In this document: in pieces, positions 27,506 to 36,924 of the stretch
Position numbering within the stretch: the first letter of the stretch is position 1
How the letters are laid out: each line of letters starts with the position of its first letter
Source of the DNA: Gilliamella intestini
GTDB lineage: Bacteria > Pseudomonadota > Gammaproteobacteria > Enterobacterales > Orbaceae
DNA length: 51,317 bases
Assembly (NCBI RefSeq): GCF_900094935.1
Contig: NZ_FMBA01000015.1
Span: 1 to 51,317 of the forward strand
Reading direction: 5' to 3'
The notes under the pieces: model-generated
What the model was told of the DNA's origin: nothing
What the model saw: only the letters and a program-made list of their open reading frames with translations
Databases searched by the model: none
Made by a program: the position numbers and the translations under genes

Positions 27506-28957
27506 TTATCGTGCATAAGCAGCGTAACGTTTTTGCAGTTGTTGTAATTGATTGATTCTTGCATCCATTTTCGAAATCATTGCTTGATTGCCTTTAGTTT
27601 GATTTTTTGCATTTTGTAAAATGGTGATCGCTTGTTTAAAATTTCCTCTTAATGCGCTAATTTCTGCTTGTGCACTCATTTCTTGCGCTCTTGAACGTAT
27701 TTTTCCATAAGCAGTAACAAGTAAATCCCAACCATTGATATCGTCATTATGGTCAAAGGTATAACGATGCAATAAACTCACCGCTTGTTGATAATTTTTA
27801 TTTTTTATATATGCATTTGCTAGATTCAATTGTAATGCCGAGCTATCGGGGACTTTTTTTAGTGCCGCTTGCAAGCGCGTAATGGCAGCACTGCTATTGT
27901 TGAGTGCTAAATCAATATCGGTCATTAAATCAATATACCATATGTTATTCGGGTCACTGTCTAGTAATGGTTGCAACTGTTGTTTGGCTTTTTGGTTGTT
28001 ACCGCTTAGGTTGTCAGCTAAAGCATTACCATAAATAGCGGCAATATTGCTTTGTTCATTATTTAGCTTTTTATAAGATTGTATTAATAGTTGGCCTGCA
28101 TTTTTTTTGTTATTAATTAAAATTGCTAAACGTGCTTTAGCTAAATAATAGTTTAATGATGGTGTTATATTCTTTTTATTGTATTGTAAGGAGCGATTGC
28201 GAATATCTGTTATTCGGCTATTAGGCAGTGGGTGAGTGAGTAATATTTCTGGTGGTTTGCTACTAAAACGGCTTTGGTCGGCGAGTTTTTGTAAAAACTC
28301 AGATGAGGCATAAGGATCAAATCCTGCTTTTGATAGTGTCCTAAGGCCAACACGATCCGCCTCTTGCTCATTACTTTGTGTAAAGCTGATCATATTTTGC
28401 GCTGAACCTGCCATGGTGCTAGTCATTGCTGCCATGCCTGCTTCGGGGTTGGCTAAAGTCAGTAAAATCGAGCCTAATGTTGCTCCCCACACATAAGGGC
28501 TTGTACGGCTTTGGTTTTCCATTGCTCGCGCTAAATGGCGTTGGGTAACATGACCTATTTCATGAGCCATAACCGAGGCTAATTGGCTTTCATTATCGGT
28601 ATCTAATATTAGTTTAGAGTGAATGACAACATTACCGCCAAAAAAGGCAAAGGCATTAAGTACATCACTTTTCATAATATAAAAATGGAAAGGTGTTTTT
28701 ACTGATTCTGATTTAGCGACTAATTTTTTTCCTAGATCATTAATGTATTGGTTTAGAACGGGATCATTGATTATTGGGGAGCTATTTCGCAACATGCGCA
28801 TATAGTAGTCACCCATTTCCATTTCTTGACCGATGCTAAGGGTTGTAGCTGCTGCAGTTCCTATATCAGGTAGGTTGATATTATCAGCATAAACGATAGG
28901 GGTACTTTGTAATAGTAACGAGGTAGATAGTGTAAATGCGATGACTTTTTTTAACAT
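27506..28957 (-). CDS. bepA: Beta-barrel assembly-enhancing protease BepA (YfgC)
   Basis: A 483-residue periplasmic M48 zinc metalloprotease that aids or degrades LptD and BAM substrates. The signal peptide is cut near VYA-D at residue 24. HEIGH is at 132-136 and the third ligand Glu is in SNEQEADRVG. The C-terminal half is made of TPR repeats, ending in a coiled-coil-like tail. A TTG four codons earlier is possible, but ATG 28957 gives the better signal peptide. Confidence 0.92.
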   Translation of the reverse strand: MLKKVIAFTLSTSLLLQSTPIVYADNINLPDIGTAAATTLSIGQEMEMGDYYMRMLRNSSPIINDPVLNQYINDLGKKLVAKSESVKTPFHFYIMKSDVLNAFAFFGGNVVIHSKLILDTDNESQLASVMAHEIGHVTQRHLARAMENQSRTSPYVWGATLGSILLTLANPEAGMAAMTSTMAGSAQNMISFTQSNEQEADRVGLRTLSKAGFDPYASSEFLQKLADQSRFSSKPPEILLTHPLPNSRITDIRNRSLQYNKKNITPSLNYYLAKARLAILINNKKNAGQLLIQSYKKLNNEQSNIAAIYGNALADNLSGNNQKAKQQLQPLLDSDPNNIWYIDLMTDIDLALNNSSAAITRLQAALKKVPDSSALQLNLANAYIKNKNYQQAVSLLHRYTFDHNDDINGWDLLVTAYGKIRSRAQEMSAQAEISALRGNFKQAITILQNAKNQTKGNQAMISKMDARINQLQQLQKRYAAYAR

Positions 28958-29079
28958 TATTTCAACCAATTAAGATAAGATTTATTTCAATACATTTTAG
29001 CTGAAAAAAAGCACAATATCACTTTGAATTTTTAAAGCGAATTTAATCTTTATGAGATAGTCGTTTTCGATAGCTAGAT

Positions 29080-29123
29080 ATCAAAACACAACAGCAATTG
29101 CCTTATTACTGTTGTGTTTTGAT
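29080..29123 (-). terminator. 15-bp terminator after proS
   Basis: Two perfect 15-base arms (29080-29094 and 29109-29123) surround a 14-base loop, 15 bases beyond the proS stop. The 3' arm on the minus strand ends in GTTTTGAT, giving a short T-rich end. Confidence 0.65.
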
Positions 29124-29137
29124 GGTTATTTCAAAAG

Positions 29138-30859
29138 TTAAACTAATCGACAGCGATATTTGATAAAATCAATAATATTGTCAACTTTTACCATTTCTTT
29201 ATCGCCACTAGCTCGGTGTTTGTATTCCACTTCTCCATTATCGAGATTGCGTTCACCAATTACGATAGTGTGAGGGAGCCCAATTAATTCCGCATCAGCA
29301 AACATTACACCAGGGCGCTCTTTACGATCGTCAAATAAAACTTCAATGCCAGCAGCTTGTAAATCAGTATAAAGTTTTTCGGCAGTGGCTTGAACTTTTT
29401 CGGATTTGTACATGTTCATTGGAATAATGACAACACTAAATGGGGCAATTGCTTCAGGCCAAATAATACCACGATCGTCATGACATTGTTCAATAGCAGC
29501 GGCTACAATTCGGCTAACGCCAATGCCGTAACAACCCATAATCATAACGTGGTTTTGCCCATCTTCACCTTGGACTGTTGCTTTCATTGCTTGTGAATAT
29601 TTTGTGCCAAGTTGGAAGATATGCCCAACTTCAATCCCTCGTTTGATTTGTAATGTCCCTTTGCCATCAGGGCTAATATCGCCCTCAACCACATTGCGAA
29701 TATCTTCAATGCGAGGTAAAGCAGTGTCACGTTCCCAATTGATATTAAAATAGTGTTTATGATCGATATTGGCACCAGCGCTAAAATCGCTCATCACAGC
29801 CACGTCACGGTCAATAATAACTGGCATATTTAAGTTAATTGGACCCAATGAGCCTGGCCCTGCATTCACAATCGCACGGATTTCTTCTTCGGTTGCAAAT
29901 TCTAGTGGTGAGGCAACGATATCGATTTTTTCGGCTTTGATTTCGTTTAAGGTGTGATCTCCTCTAACTAATAATGCAACAAGTTGGTGTTCACTTTCTT
30001 TTGTGGCTTTGACCATTAACGTTTTAACTGTTTTCTCAATCGGTACATTAAACTGTTCAACTAATTCGTCAATTGTTTTGGCATTAGGCGTATCGATAAG
30101 CTCCATGGCTTTAGTTGGCTCTGCTCTTTTTTGTGTTGGAGCTTGTGCTTGTGCCATTTCGATATTAGCGGCATAGTCCGATTCTGTTGAAAACACGATG
30201 TCGTCTTCACCACTGTCAGCTAATACTTGGAACTCATGTGACCAGTTACCACCAATCGATCCTGTATCAGCGCGCACTGCTCTAAAGTTTAAACCTGCGC
30301 GTGTAAATACAGAGCTATAGGCTTTATACATATCATCATAAGTTTCTTGTAATGATTCTTGTGTAGTGTGGAAAGAATAGGCATCTTTCATAATAAATTC
30401 ACGTGAACGCATCACACCAAAGCGAGGGCGCACTTCATCACGAAATTTGGTTTGAATTTGATACACGTTAAGTGGCAATTGTTTATATGAGCTAACTTCA
30501 TTACGTAGTAAGTCTGTAATGACCTCTTCATGAGTTGGACCTAGAACAAAATCACGGTCGCCACGATCTTTAATACGCAATAATTCAGGACCATATTGTT
30601 CCCAACGTCCGCTTTCTTGCCAAATATCAGCAGGCTGCACGACCGGCATTAATACTTCTATTGCTCCTGCTTTGTTCATCTCTTCACGAACAATATTTTC
30701 TACTTTTTTTAGTACTCGGTAACCAGTGGGAAGCCAAGTATATAAACCCGCAGCCACTTTACGGATCATGCCGGCACGTAACATTAATTGATGGCTAATG
30801 ACTTCTGCATCAGCGGGGGTTTCTTTTAACGTTGAAAGAAGATATTTACTGGTTCGCAT
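29138..30859 (-). CDS. proS: Prolyl-tRNA synthetase ProS
   Basis: A 573-residue class-II aminoacyl-tRNA synthetase of the bacterial type with the inserted editing domain. Motif 1 is in the front part ([15 protein letters not shown]), motif 2 [17 protein letters not shown], the editing domain spans roughly 225-390 and clears Ala-tRNA(Pro), and motif 3 GIGVSR precedes the anticodon-binding domain ([17 protein letters not shown]). Length equals E. coli ProS. GGGA lies before the ATG, and a strong hairpin follows the stop. Confidence 0.95.
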   Translation of the reverse strand: MRTSKYLLSTLKETPADAEVISHQLMLRAGMIRKVAAGLYTWLPTGYRVLKKVENIVREEMNKAGAIEVLMPVVQPADIWQESGRWEQYGPELLRIKDRGDRDFVLGPTHEEVITDLLRNEVSSYKQLPLNVYQIQTKFRDEVRPRFGVMRSREFIMKDAYSFHTTQESLQETYDDMYKAYSSVFTRAGLNFRAVRADTGSIGGNWSHEFQVLADSGEDDIVFSTESDYAANIEMAQAQAPTQKRAEPTKAMELIDTPNAKTIDELVEQFNVPIEKTVKTLMVKATKESEHQLVALLVRGDHTLNEIKAEKIDIVASPLEFATEEEIRAIVNAGPGSLGPINLNMPVIIDRDVAVMSDFSAGANIDHKHYFNINWERDTALPRIEDIRNVVEGDISPDGKGTLQIKRGIEVGHIFQLGTKYSQAMKATVQGEDGQNHVMIMGCYGIGVSRIVAAAIEQCHDDRGIIWPEAIAPFSVVIIPMNMYKSEKVQATAEKLYTDLQAAGIEVLFDDRKERPGVMFADAELIGLPHTIVIGERNLDNGEVEYKHRASGDKEMVKVDNIIDFIKYRCRLV

Positions 30860-31015
30860 AAATTTATCCCGAAAATAATTTATTTATAAATATAATAAAA
30901 ATGTGAGCTAGTTTAGCAGTACCCAGCGCAACACTAAAGAAATTTTATTGATAATTATTGTGAATAATAAAGATTAATTGTAAATTATTAGCATTAGTAA
31001 TTAAATGGAATTGAT

Positions 31016-31408
31016 GTGAAGAAATTAAATTTATCGCACTTCATTATTGCCTTTTTTGTGGTTTTGGTACTATACCAGCCAATTAAATTTATTATCTATC
31101 ATTTTACTGATTTAAGTTATGATGAAATTTTGGATTTTGGTTGGAGAGGAGATGGCTGCGAAACTAAAGATGGCCGTCGGTTAGATTATATCAATTGTCC
31201 TTGTGGCACAGGATTAATAGAACCTGATGATCTTTATAAAATTAGTAATGAAGGGTATTTTTATTACAATGATAAGCTTTTGGGAAAAGTTATCCTAAAA
31301 ACAAAGCCAAGTTATTTTTCTGGCGGTGAAATTCTAACCGGCGGCGAATTAGAAATTGAGAATTTAGAAACAGGAATAATTTGTTATTATGATTCAATTC
31401 TTGATTGA
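31016..31408 (+). CDS. Small hypothetical membrane-anchored protein
   Basis: A 130-residue protein I do not recognise. One hydrophobic helix (about 9-29) follows a basic start, so it is likely an N-in anchored or secreted protein. The exported part has four cysteines in a short stretch (GCETKDGRR ... NCPCGTG, then a lone Cys near the end). The start is GTG with GGA seven bases before it. It has its own space between proS and sdaC and no obvious partner. It may be lineage specific. Confidence 0.6.
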   Translation: MKKLNLSHFIIAFFVVLVLYQPIKFIIYHFTDLSYDEILDFGWRGDGCETKDGRRLDYINCPCGTGLIEPDDLYKISNEGYFYYNDKLLGKVILKTKPSYFSGGEILTGGELEIENLETGIICYYDSILD

Positions 31409-31967
31409 AATACAATCTTTAATAGGTAGGAAAACACCCAGTTGTTTACACTTCATAGTTAAAATAATCTTCTAAAAACATTTAAGACATTTTACAGGAA
31501 ACCGTTTTATGCGATTTTACGGTAATTTAATTATTAATAAATTGTTCTTAAATTTTTGTTTTCTATCTTTTAAATCCTGACTTATTTGCTGATTATGCTA
31601 TAAATTATCATAAGTGCCTATGCATATTGCTTTTGGTGCTTGCGAAAAAATTTTGTTTAAACATATCTGCTGTAGCCTTGTTAGCCAAAATAAGTGTTTA
31701 ATACCATAGCCCATGTTTTTATTGTCGTCACGTTTATTACTTAACGTTGAGGTTTTCTATTAATTACTAATCGTTTGATTATATAAATATCTATTGAGTT
31801 GTTTCTTAAATTTAGGTGCTTTTATTTAATATTAGTTAAATTTGCGTTAGAGCAAGTATTTTGCTCAGTTTTCTTTGAATCAAAATTGATATTTTAATTA
31901 TTTTCAATTTATTATGTATCAAATTTGATCCTATCTATATTATTGATTATATTTATTTTCTTGTTAT
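31409..31967. other. Gene-free leader region upstream of sdaC
   Basis: About 560 very AT-rich bases with no open frame worth calling, no RNA gene and no repeat that I can see. Only the final part next to sdaC shows regulatory signals, listed separately. Confidence 0.5.
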
Positions 31968-31989
31968 TTATGTGATAAAGATCACTTTG
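31968..31989. promoter_or_regulatory. CRP-binding site upstream of sdaC
   Basis: TGTGA-TAAAGA-TCACT is a near-consensus cAMP-CRP site centred at 31978.5. The likely TATTAT -10 box lies at 32008-32013, which would place the site at about -41.5, the class II position. sdaC of E. coli is also CRP-activated. Confidence 0.75.
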
Positions 31990-32007
31990 TAAAAGATATT
32001 AAATTGA

Positions 32008-32013
32008 TATTAT
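32008..32013 (+). promoter_or_regulatory. -10 box of sdaC
   Basis: TATTAT at the spacing expected for a CRP class II promoter; transcription would start near 32020, with AGGAG at 32033-32037 before ATG 32050. Confidence 0.5.
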
Positions 32014-32049
32014 ATGCGCCGAATTTTAGATTAAGGAGTTGTAACAAAA

Positions 32050-33351
32050 ATGAGTAAGCTCAGGACAAATGATAGCGTAACAAATGCCAATAATGAGTCA
32101 GCGTTACCTAAATGGCGAAAAAGTGATTCTTTATGGATGCTGAGTCTTTATGGTACCGCCATTGGTGCAGGTGTGCTTTTTTTGCCAATTAATGCCGGTG
32201 TGGGTGGTTTAATTCCACTATTAGTGATGTTGGTTCTTGCTTTTCCTATGACTTTTTTTGCGCATCAGGCTTTATGTCGATTTGTTTTATCGGGCAAAAG
32301 TCGTGAAGGAGATATTACCGTTGTAGTTGAAGAAGCGTTTGGGCGCACAGCAGGAAATTGGATCACTGTTCTTTACTTTTTTGCAATTTATCCAATACTA
32401 TTGGTATATAGTGTTGGTATTACTAATACCGTTGATAGTTTTATGGTTAATCAACTGGGCATGTCATCGATCCCAAGGGCTTTACTTTCATTTGTTTTAG
32501 TCGCATTTTTAATGCTGATTGTTCAATTTGGTGAAGAGCTTATCGTTAAAGTTATGTCGATATTAGTTTTTCCATTTATTGCTGTTTTAATGATTTTAGC
32601 ACTATTTTTAATTCCTGAGTGGAATGGTGAACTCTTTGCTAATTGGTCATTTAATAGTGGTAGCGATGGTGGGCAAAGTATTTTAATGACCCTATGGTTA
32701 GTTATTCCTGTTATGGTTTTTGCATTTAATCATTCACCAATTATTTCATCTTTAGCTGTCGCTAAACGTAAAGAATATGGCGAGGTTTATGCTGAACCTA
32801 AATGTACTAGAATTATTGCAGCAAGCAATATCATGATGGTTGTAACAGTGATGTTTTTTGTTTTTAGTTGTGCGCTTTGCTTGTCGCCTGCTGAACTTTT
32901 GGATGCAAAAGCTCAAAATATCTCAACGTTATCATATTTGGCCAATCGTTTTAAATCACCTGTTATTGAGTATATTGGCCCTCCAATTGCATTTATTGCC
33001 ATGGCTAAATCGTTTTTAGGCCATTATCTTGGTGGTAAAGAAGGGTTTAATGGTGTTGTTAATAAATTCTTGCGTAGCCGTAATAAAACAATTTCAGAAA
33101 AGAAACTTGATAAATTAGCTATTGCCTTTATGTTTGTAACTGCTTGGGGGGTTGCAACATTAAATCCAAGTATTTTAGGTCTTATTGAATCACTTGGTGG
33201 CCCAATTTTAGCTGTGTTGTTGTTTTTAATGCCAATGTATGCAATTCATAAATTACCTGTATTGGCAAAATATCGTGGCAAACTAAGTAATATTTTTATT
33301 GTTGTGATGGGAGTTGTTGCTATTTCAGCAGCTATCTATAATTTGCTATAA
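32050..33351 (+). CDS. sdaC: Serine transporter SdaC (HAAAP family)
   Basis: A 433-residue inner-membrane proton-serine symporter with about eleven membrane helices. WMLSLYGTAIGAGVLFLPINAG opens the first helix as in SdaC/TdcC; FNHSPIISSLAVAKR and GHYLGGKEGFNG are SdaC-like blocks. TdcC is the near paralogue, but the serine dehydratase gene downstream supports a serine role. AGGAG and a CRP promoter lie upstream. Confidence 0.92.
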   Translation: MSKLRTNDSVTNANNESALPKWRKSDSLWMLSLYGTAIGAGVLFLPINAGVGGLIPLLVMLVLAFPMTFFAHQALCRFVLSGKSREGDITVVVEEAFGRTAGNWITVLYFFAIYPILLVYSVGITNTVDSFMVNQLGMSSIPRALLSFVLVAFLMLIVQFGEELIVKVMSILVFPFIAVLMILALFLIPEWNGELFANWSFNSGSDGGQSILMTLWLVIPVMVFAFNHSPIISSLAVAKRKEYGEVYAEPKCTRIIAASNIMMVVTVMFFVFSCALCLSPAELLDAKAQNISTLSYLANRFKSPVIEYIGPPIAFIAMAKSFLGHYLGGKEGFNGVVNKFLRSRNKTISEKKLDKLAIAFMFVTAWGVATLNPSILGLIESLGGPILAVLLFLMPMYAIHKLPVLAKYRGKLSNIFIVVMGVVAISAAIYNLL

Positions 33352-33473
33352 AATTTGCTTGATTGACTATAGATAATCTATTCGTTTTTTATCAACAAAA
33401 TTCGTTAGTATATGTCGATGAGTGGTGTTTTATTAATAAAAAAGCTTATAAGTAAATTTACAAAGGTATAACT

Positions 33474-33502
33474 AGGCTAGCACGATTAATTTGTGCTGCC
33501 TT
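33474..33502 (+). terminator. Hairpin between sdaC and sdaB
   Basis: AGGC-AGCAC pairs with GTGCT-GCCT across a nine-base loop, with one bulged T. It lies just before the sdaB ribosome binding site and lacks a good T-run, so partial termination or mRNA processing is equally possible. Confidence 0.35.
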
Positions 33503-33515
33503 AAAAAGGAAAAAT

Positions 33516-34883
33516 ATGAGTTCGGTATTTGAAATATTTAAAATTGGTATTGGACCTTCAAGTTCACATACAGTAGGACCAATGAGAGCAGGGAAAGCGT
33601 TTATAGATCAGCTTATCAGTAATGAAATGATGCCGTCAGTAACAAAAATTGTGGCGGATGTTTATGGTTCTTTATCACTAACAGGTAAAGGGCATCAAAC
33701 CGATATTGCTATCATTATGGGGTTAGCTGGTGAAATGCCTGACACGGTTAATATTGATAATATTCCTATTTTTATCGAAACATTAAGTCAAACTGACCGT
33801 TTACCTATCTATAATAATCGTTACGAAATCGATTTTCCTTTGGATAGTTGTATGGTGTTTCATTCTAAATTTTTACCGTTACACGAAAACGGTATGACGC
33901 TAAGTGCCTATAATGGAAATACATTATTATTTCAAAAAACATATTACTCTGTCGGAGGAGGCAAAATTGTTGAAGAGGAAAAATTTGGTCAACAAGAGCA
34001 AGATTCTGTAAAACTTCCTTATCCATTTGCCTCTGCTGAGCAATTATTAAAGCATTGTGAAGATAACTCATTATCAATTTCTAGTATTATGATGAAAAAT
34101 GAGCTGCAATTGCACTCTTATGAAGAAATTGAAACGTACTTTTCTCGCGTTGGGCAAACTATTTTGGAATGTATTAAACGAGGTATGAACACAGAAGGGT
34201 TATTACCTGGACCACTTAAAGTTCCTCGTCGTGCGTTTTCATTATATCGTCAATTGTCTACTACTAAAGATAAAATTATTAGTGATCCAATGGTGATTAT
34301 TGATTGGGTAAATATGTTTGCACTTGCCGTAAGTGAAGAAAATGCCGCGGGTGGACGTGTGGTGACAGCACCAACAAATGGGGCATGTGGCATTATTCCT
34401 GCAGTACTTGCTTATTATGATAAATTTATCAACGAAGTAACACCTGATATTTACATTCGATTCTTTTTGACATGTGGTGCTATTGGGCAACTTTACCAAA
34501 TTAATGCATCGATTTCTGGTGCAGAAGTTGGTTGTCAAGGCGAGGTTGGTGTTGCTTGCTCTATGGCGGCCGCTGGGCTTGCTGAGCTTTTAGGGGGGAA
34601 TCCTGAACAAGTGTGTATGGCTGCTGAAATTGCGATGGAGCATAACTTAGGATTGACTTGTGATCCTGTAGCTGGTCAAGTACAGGTGCCTTGTATTGAG
34701 CGTAATGCGATTGCTGCAGTAAAATCAATCAATGCAACAAGAATGGCTTTAAGACGAATCACAGCAGCTAAAGTATCGTTAGATAAAGTGATTAAAACGA
34801 TGTACGAAACAGGTAAAGATATGAATGCCAAATATCGAGAAACATCGCGTGGTGGACTTGCGATTACAGTCCATTGTAATTAG
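33516..34883 (+). CDS. sdaB: L-serine ammonia-lyase, iron-sulfur type
   Basis: A 455-residue single-chain enzyme that deaminates L-serine to pyruvate using a 4Fe-4S cluster. [13 protein letters not shown] starts the beta domain; [28 protein letters not shown] and [10 protein letters not shown] carry the conserved cysteines of the alpha domain. The front reads closer to E. coli SdaB than SdaA, and sdaC lies directly upstream as in the E. coli sdaCB operon. AAAAGGA precedes the ATG. Confidence 0.92.
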   Translation: MSSVFEIFKIGIGPSSSHTVGPMRAGKAFIDQLISNEMMPSVTKIVADVYGSLSLTGKGHQTDIAIIMGLAGEMPDTVNIDNIPIFIETLSQTDRLPIYNNRYEIDFPLDSCMVFHSKFLPLHENGMTLSAYNGNTLLFQKTYYSVGGGKIVEEEKFGQQEQDSVKLPYPFASAEQLLKHCEDNSLSISSIMMKNELQLHSYEEIETYFSRVGQTILECIKRGMNTEGLLPGPLKVPRRAFSLYRQLSTTKDKIISDPMVIIDWVNMFALAVSEENAAGGRVVTAPTNGACGIIPAVLAYYDKFINEVTPDIYIRFFLTCGAIGQLYQINASISGAEVGCQGEVGVACSMAAAGLAELLGGNPEQVCMAAEIAMEHNLGLTCDPVAGQVQVPCIERNAIAAVKSINATRMALRRITAAKVSLDKVIKTMYETGKDMNAKYRETSRGGLAITVHCN

Positions 34884-34904
34884 TTTGTGTTATTTGTTGT
34901 ATTA

Positions 34905-34932
34905 TCTTGGTCGATTTTGTAATCGGCCAAGA
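34905..34932. terminator. 11-bp hairpin after sdaB
   Basis: TCTTGGTCGAT and ATCGGCCAAGA pair with one G-T across a six-base loop. It lies between the sdaB stop and the converging regulator gene and may act in both directions. Confidence 0.6.
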
Positions 34933-34985
34933 CTTAAATAGTTTTAATCAGCGGTAGTTAATTAAGTGTACTTAATTGATTGAAT

Positions 34986-35345
34986 TTAATGCTTCCAACG
35001 CATAGTATTGACTTTAGAACGTAGAAAATCATTTTCTGTTAGCACATTTACTTTTTCTGTTTTTATTGTTTTTTGTCTTCTTTTTCGTTTTGGTTGTTCT
35101 ATCGATATGTTGTGAATAACTTCGTTATAAGCAAGTAAGTTATTCAGCTGATCAAGCTCATCTAATCCACGAAGAACAGAAATTAATGTTTGTAATGTAA
35201 TTGATTCGCCTTGTTCAATACGTTTTATTGTTGCAATGCCAATTTCGGATTTTTGCGCAAGTTCTAGTTGAGATAAATTTTTCTCAATTCTGGCTAATTT
35301 TATTCTACGACATAGCATAGCAATCATGTCGGTAGTTTCATTCAT
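34986..35345 (-). CDS. XRE-family helix-turn-helix regulator
   Basis: A 119-residue DNA-binding protein. The HTH domain spans about 8-65: IKLARIEKNLSQLELAQKSEIGIATIKRIEQGESITLQTLISVLRGL has the two DNA-contact helices of the XRE type. The tail is basic (PKRKRRQKT). AAGGA six bases before ATG 35345 decides the start over an ATG ten codons upstream. Such small regulators often control a type II HipA-like kinase or their own operon, but no such partner is present. Targets are unknown. Confidence 0.8.
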   Translation of the reverse strand: MNETTDMIAMLCRRIKLARIEKNLSQLELAQKSEIGIATIKRIEQGESITLQTLISVLRGLDELDQLNNLLAYNEVIHNISIEQPKRKRRQKTIKTEKVNVLTENDFLRSKVNTMRWKH

Positions 35346-35423
35346 GAAATATCCTTTTTGTTTGATATGCCACATGACGAGGCATATCTCATATTGCTAT
35401 TTATATTATTTTTAGACTAGTGG

Positions 35424-36803
35424 TTATTGTTCTTGGTTTTTTATTTGTTTCTTCTTTAAGTTTTCTAAAATCTTTTTATGGATACCATTAAAGCCACCAT
35501 TACTCATAATTAAAATTGCATCGGTTGGTTTAGCTGATTTTGTGATCATTTCAACCAATAAATCGATATCACCAGTCCAGTAAGCGGGTTGAATACAAGC
35601 ATCAACCACATCGGCAACCAGCCAAGGTAGTTGTTCAGGTTGGAATATAAAAATTTCATCAGCTCGACCAAGTGATGGGGCTAGTTCATCTTTAGATACC
35701 CCTAATTTCATCGTATTTGAGCGTGGTTCAAGTACGGCTAGAATGCGACGATTAGCTCCTATTTTACTACGTAATGCTTCTAATGTTGCTAAAATTGCAG
35801 TTGGGTGGTGAGCAAAATCATCATAGATTTGAATGTTATTAACTTCACCGTAGAGTTCTAAACGTCTTTTGGCATTGACAAATGAGCCTAATGCTAAACA
35901 AGCATCCGCAGGCTCAATTCCTACATTATGAGCAGCGGCGATTGCCATTAATGCATTATGCATATTATGTTCGCCTACTAATGAATATTTTACTTCGCCT
36001 ACTTTTTGGTTTTTATAGTAAACAGCAAAATGGCTTGCATCATTATTGATACGTTGCGCTAACCAACCTGTTTCTGATTCCGTAAATTCTTGTTGGCTCC
36101 AACAACCTTTTGCTAATACTTGTTTTAAATTTACATCTTCTTGCGGTGAAATGATAAGTCCTTTACTTGGTACTAAACGAACTAAATGATGGAATTGTTT
36201 TTGGATTGAACTAAGATCATCAAAAATATCAGCATGATCAAACTCTAAATTATTCATGATAAGTGTTTTAGGACTGTAGTGCATGAATTTTGAGCGTTTA
36301 TCAAAGAATGAGCAGTCATATTCGTCAGCTTCTATGACAAAAAAATTGCCTTCGCCTAATCTTGCTGAAACTTCAAAATTACCGGGTACGCCACCAATCA
36401 CAAATCCTTGTTTATATTCTTGTTTTTCTAAAATCCAATTGACCATACCCGCAGTTGTAGTTTTACCATGAGTTCCAGCAATAGCTATGACCCAACGATC
36501 CCGTAATACATTGTCATGTAACCATTGAGGTGCTGAAATATAAGGAATGTTATTATCTAAAAGATATTCTACACAAGGGTTACCTCTTGATAGCGCATTG
36601 CCAATAATGACTAAATCAGGTCTTGATGTCAGTTGTGATGGATCATATCCTTCAATGATATCAATGTGTTCTTTTTGTAAAAGTGTGCTCATTGGTGGGT
36701 AAACATTTTTATCTGAACCCGTTACTTTATGACCTAGAGAGCGAGCTATTAAAGCAATCCCTGCCATAAATGTGCCACAAATTCCAAGAATATGAATATG
36801 CAT
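35424..36803 (-). CDS. mpl: UDP-MurNAc:L-Ala-gamma-D-Glu-meso-DAP ligase Mpl
   Basis: A 459-residue Mur-ligase-family enzyme that reattaches recovered murein tripeptide to UDP-MurNAc, completing cell-wall recycling. The front HILGICGTFMAGIALIARSLGHKVTGSD is Rossmann-like; GTHGKTTTAGMV is the ATP loop; NNLEFDHADIF and EVNNIQIYDDFAHHPTAI are the central and C-terminal signatures. Length fits E. coli Mpl. MurC is the close paralogue, but GICGTFMAG and FDHADIF favour Mpl. Confidence 0.93.
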   Translation of the reverse strand: MHIHILGICGTFMAGIALIARSLGHKVTGSDKNVYPPMSTLLQKEHIDIIEGYDPSQLTSRPDLVIIGNALSRGNPCVEYLLDNNIPYISAPQWLHDNVLRDRWVIAIAGTHGKTTTAGMVNWILEKQEYKQGFVIGGVPGNFEVSARLGEGNFFVIEADEYDCSFFDKRSKFMHYSPKTLIMNNLEFDHADIFDDLSSIQKQFHHLVRLVPSKGLIISPQEDVNLKQVLAKGCWSQQEFTESETGWLAQRINNDASHFAVYYKNQKVGEVKYSLVGEHNMHNALMAIAAAHNVGIEPADACLALGSFVNAKRRLELYGEVNNIQIYDDFAHHPTAILATLEALRSKIGANRRILAVLEPRSNTMKLGVSKDELAPSLGRADEIFIFQPEQLPWLVADVVDACIQPAYWTGDIDLLVEMITKSAKPTDAILIMSNGGFNGIHKKILENLKKKQIKNQEQ

Positions 36804-36924
36804 TTTTAGTCCTTAATACGTAGTATAATTTTTATATTGGTAATGTTGGATAACTATTGTCAATTTAGCTAGTAATTAGGTGTAAATTTAACGTAATTAT
36901 GTAATTATAATCCATTCCACTTGC

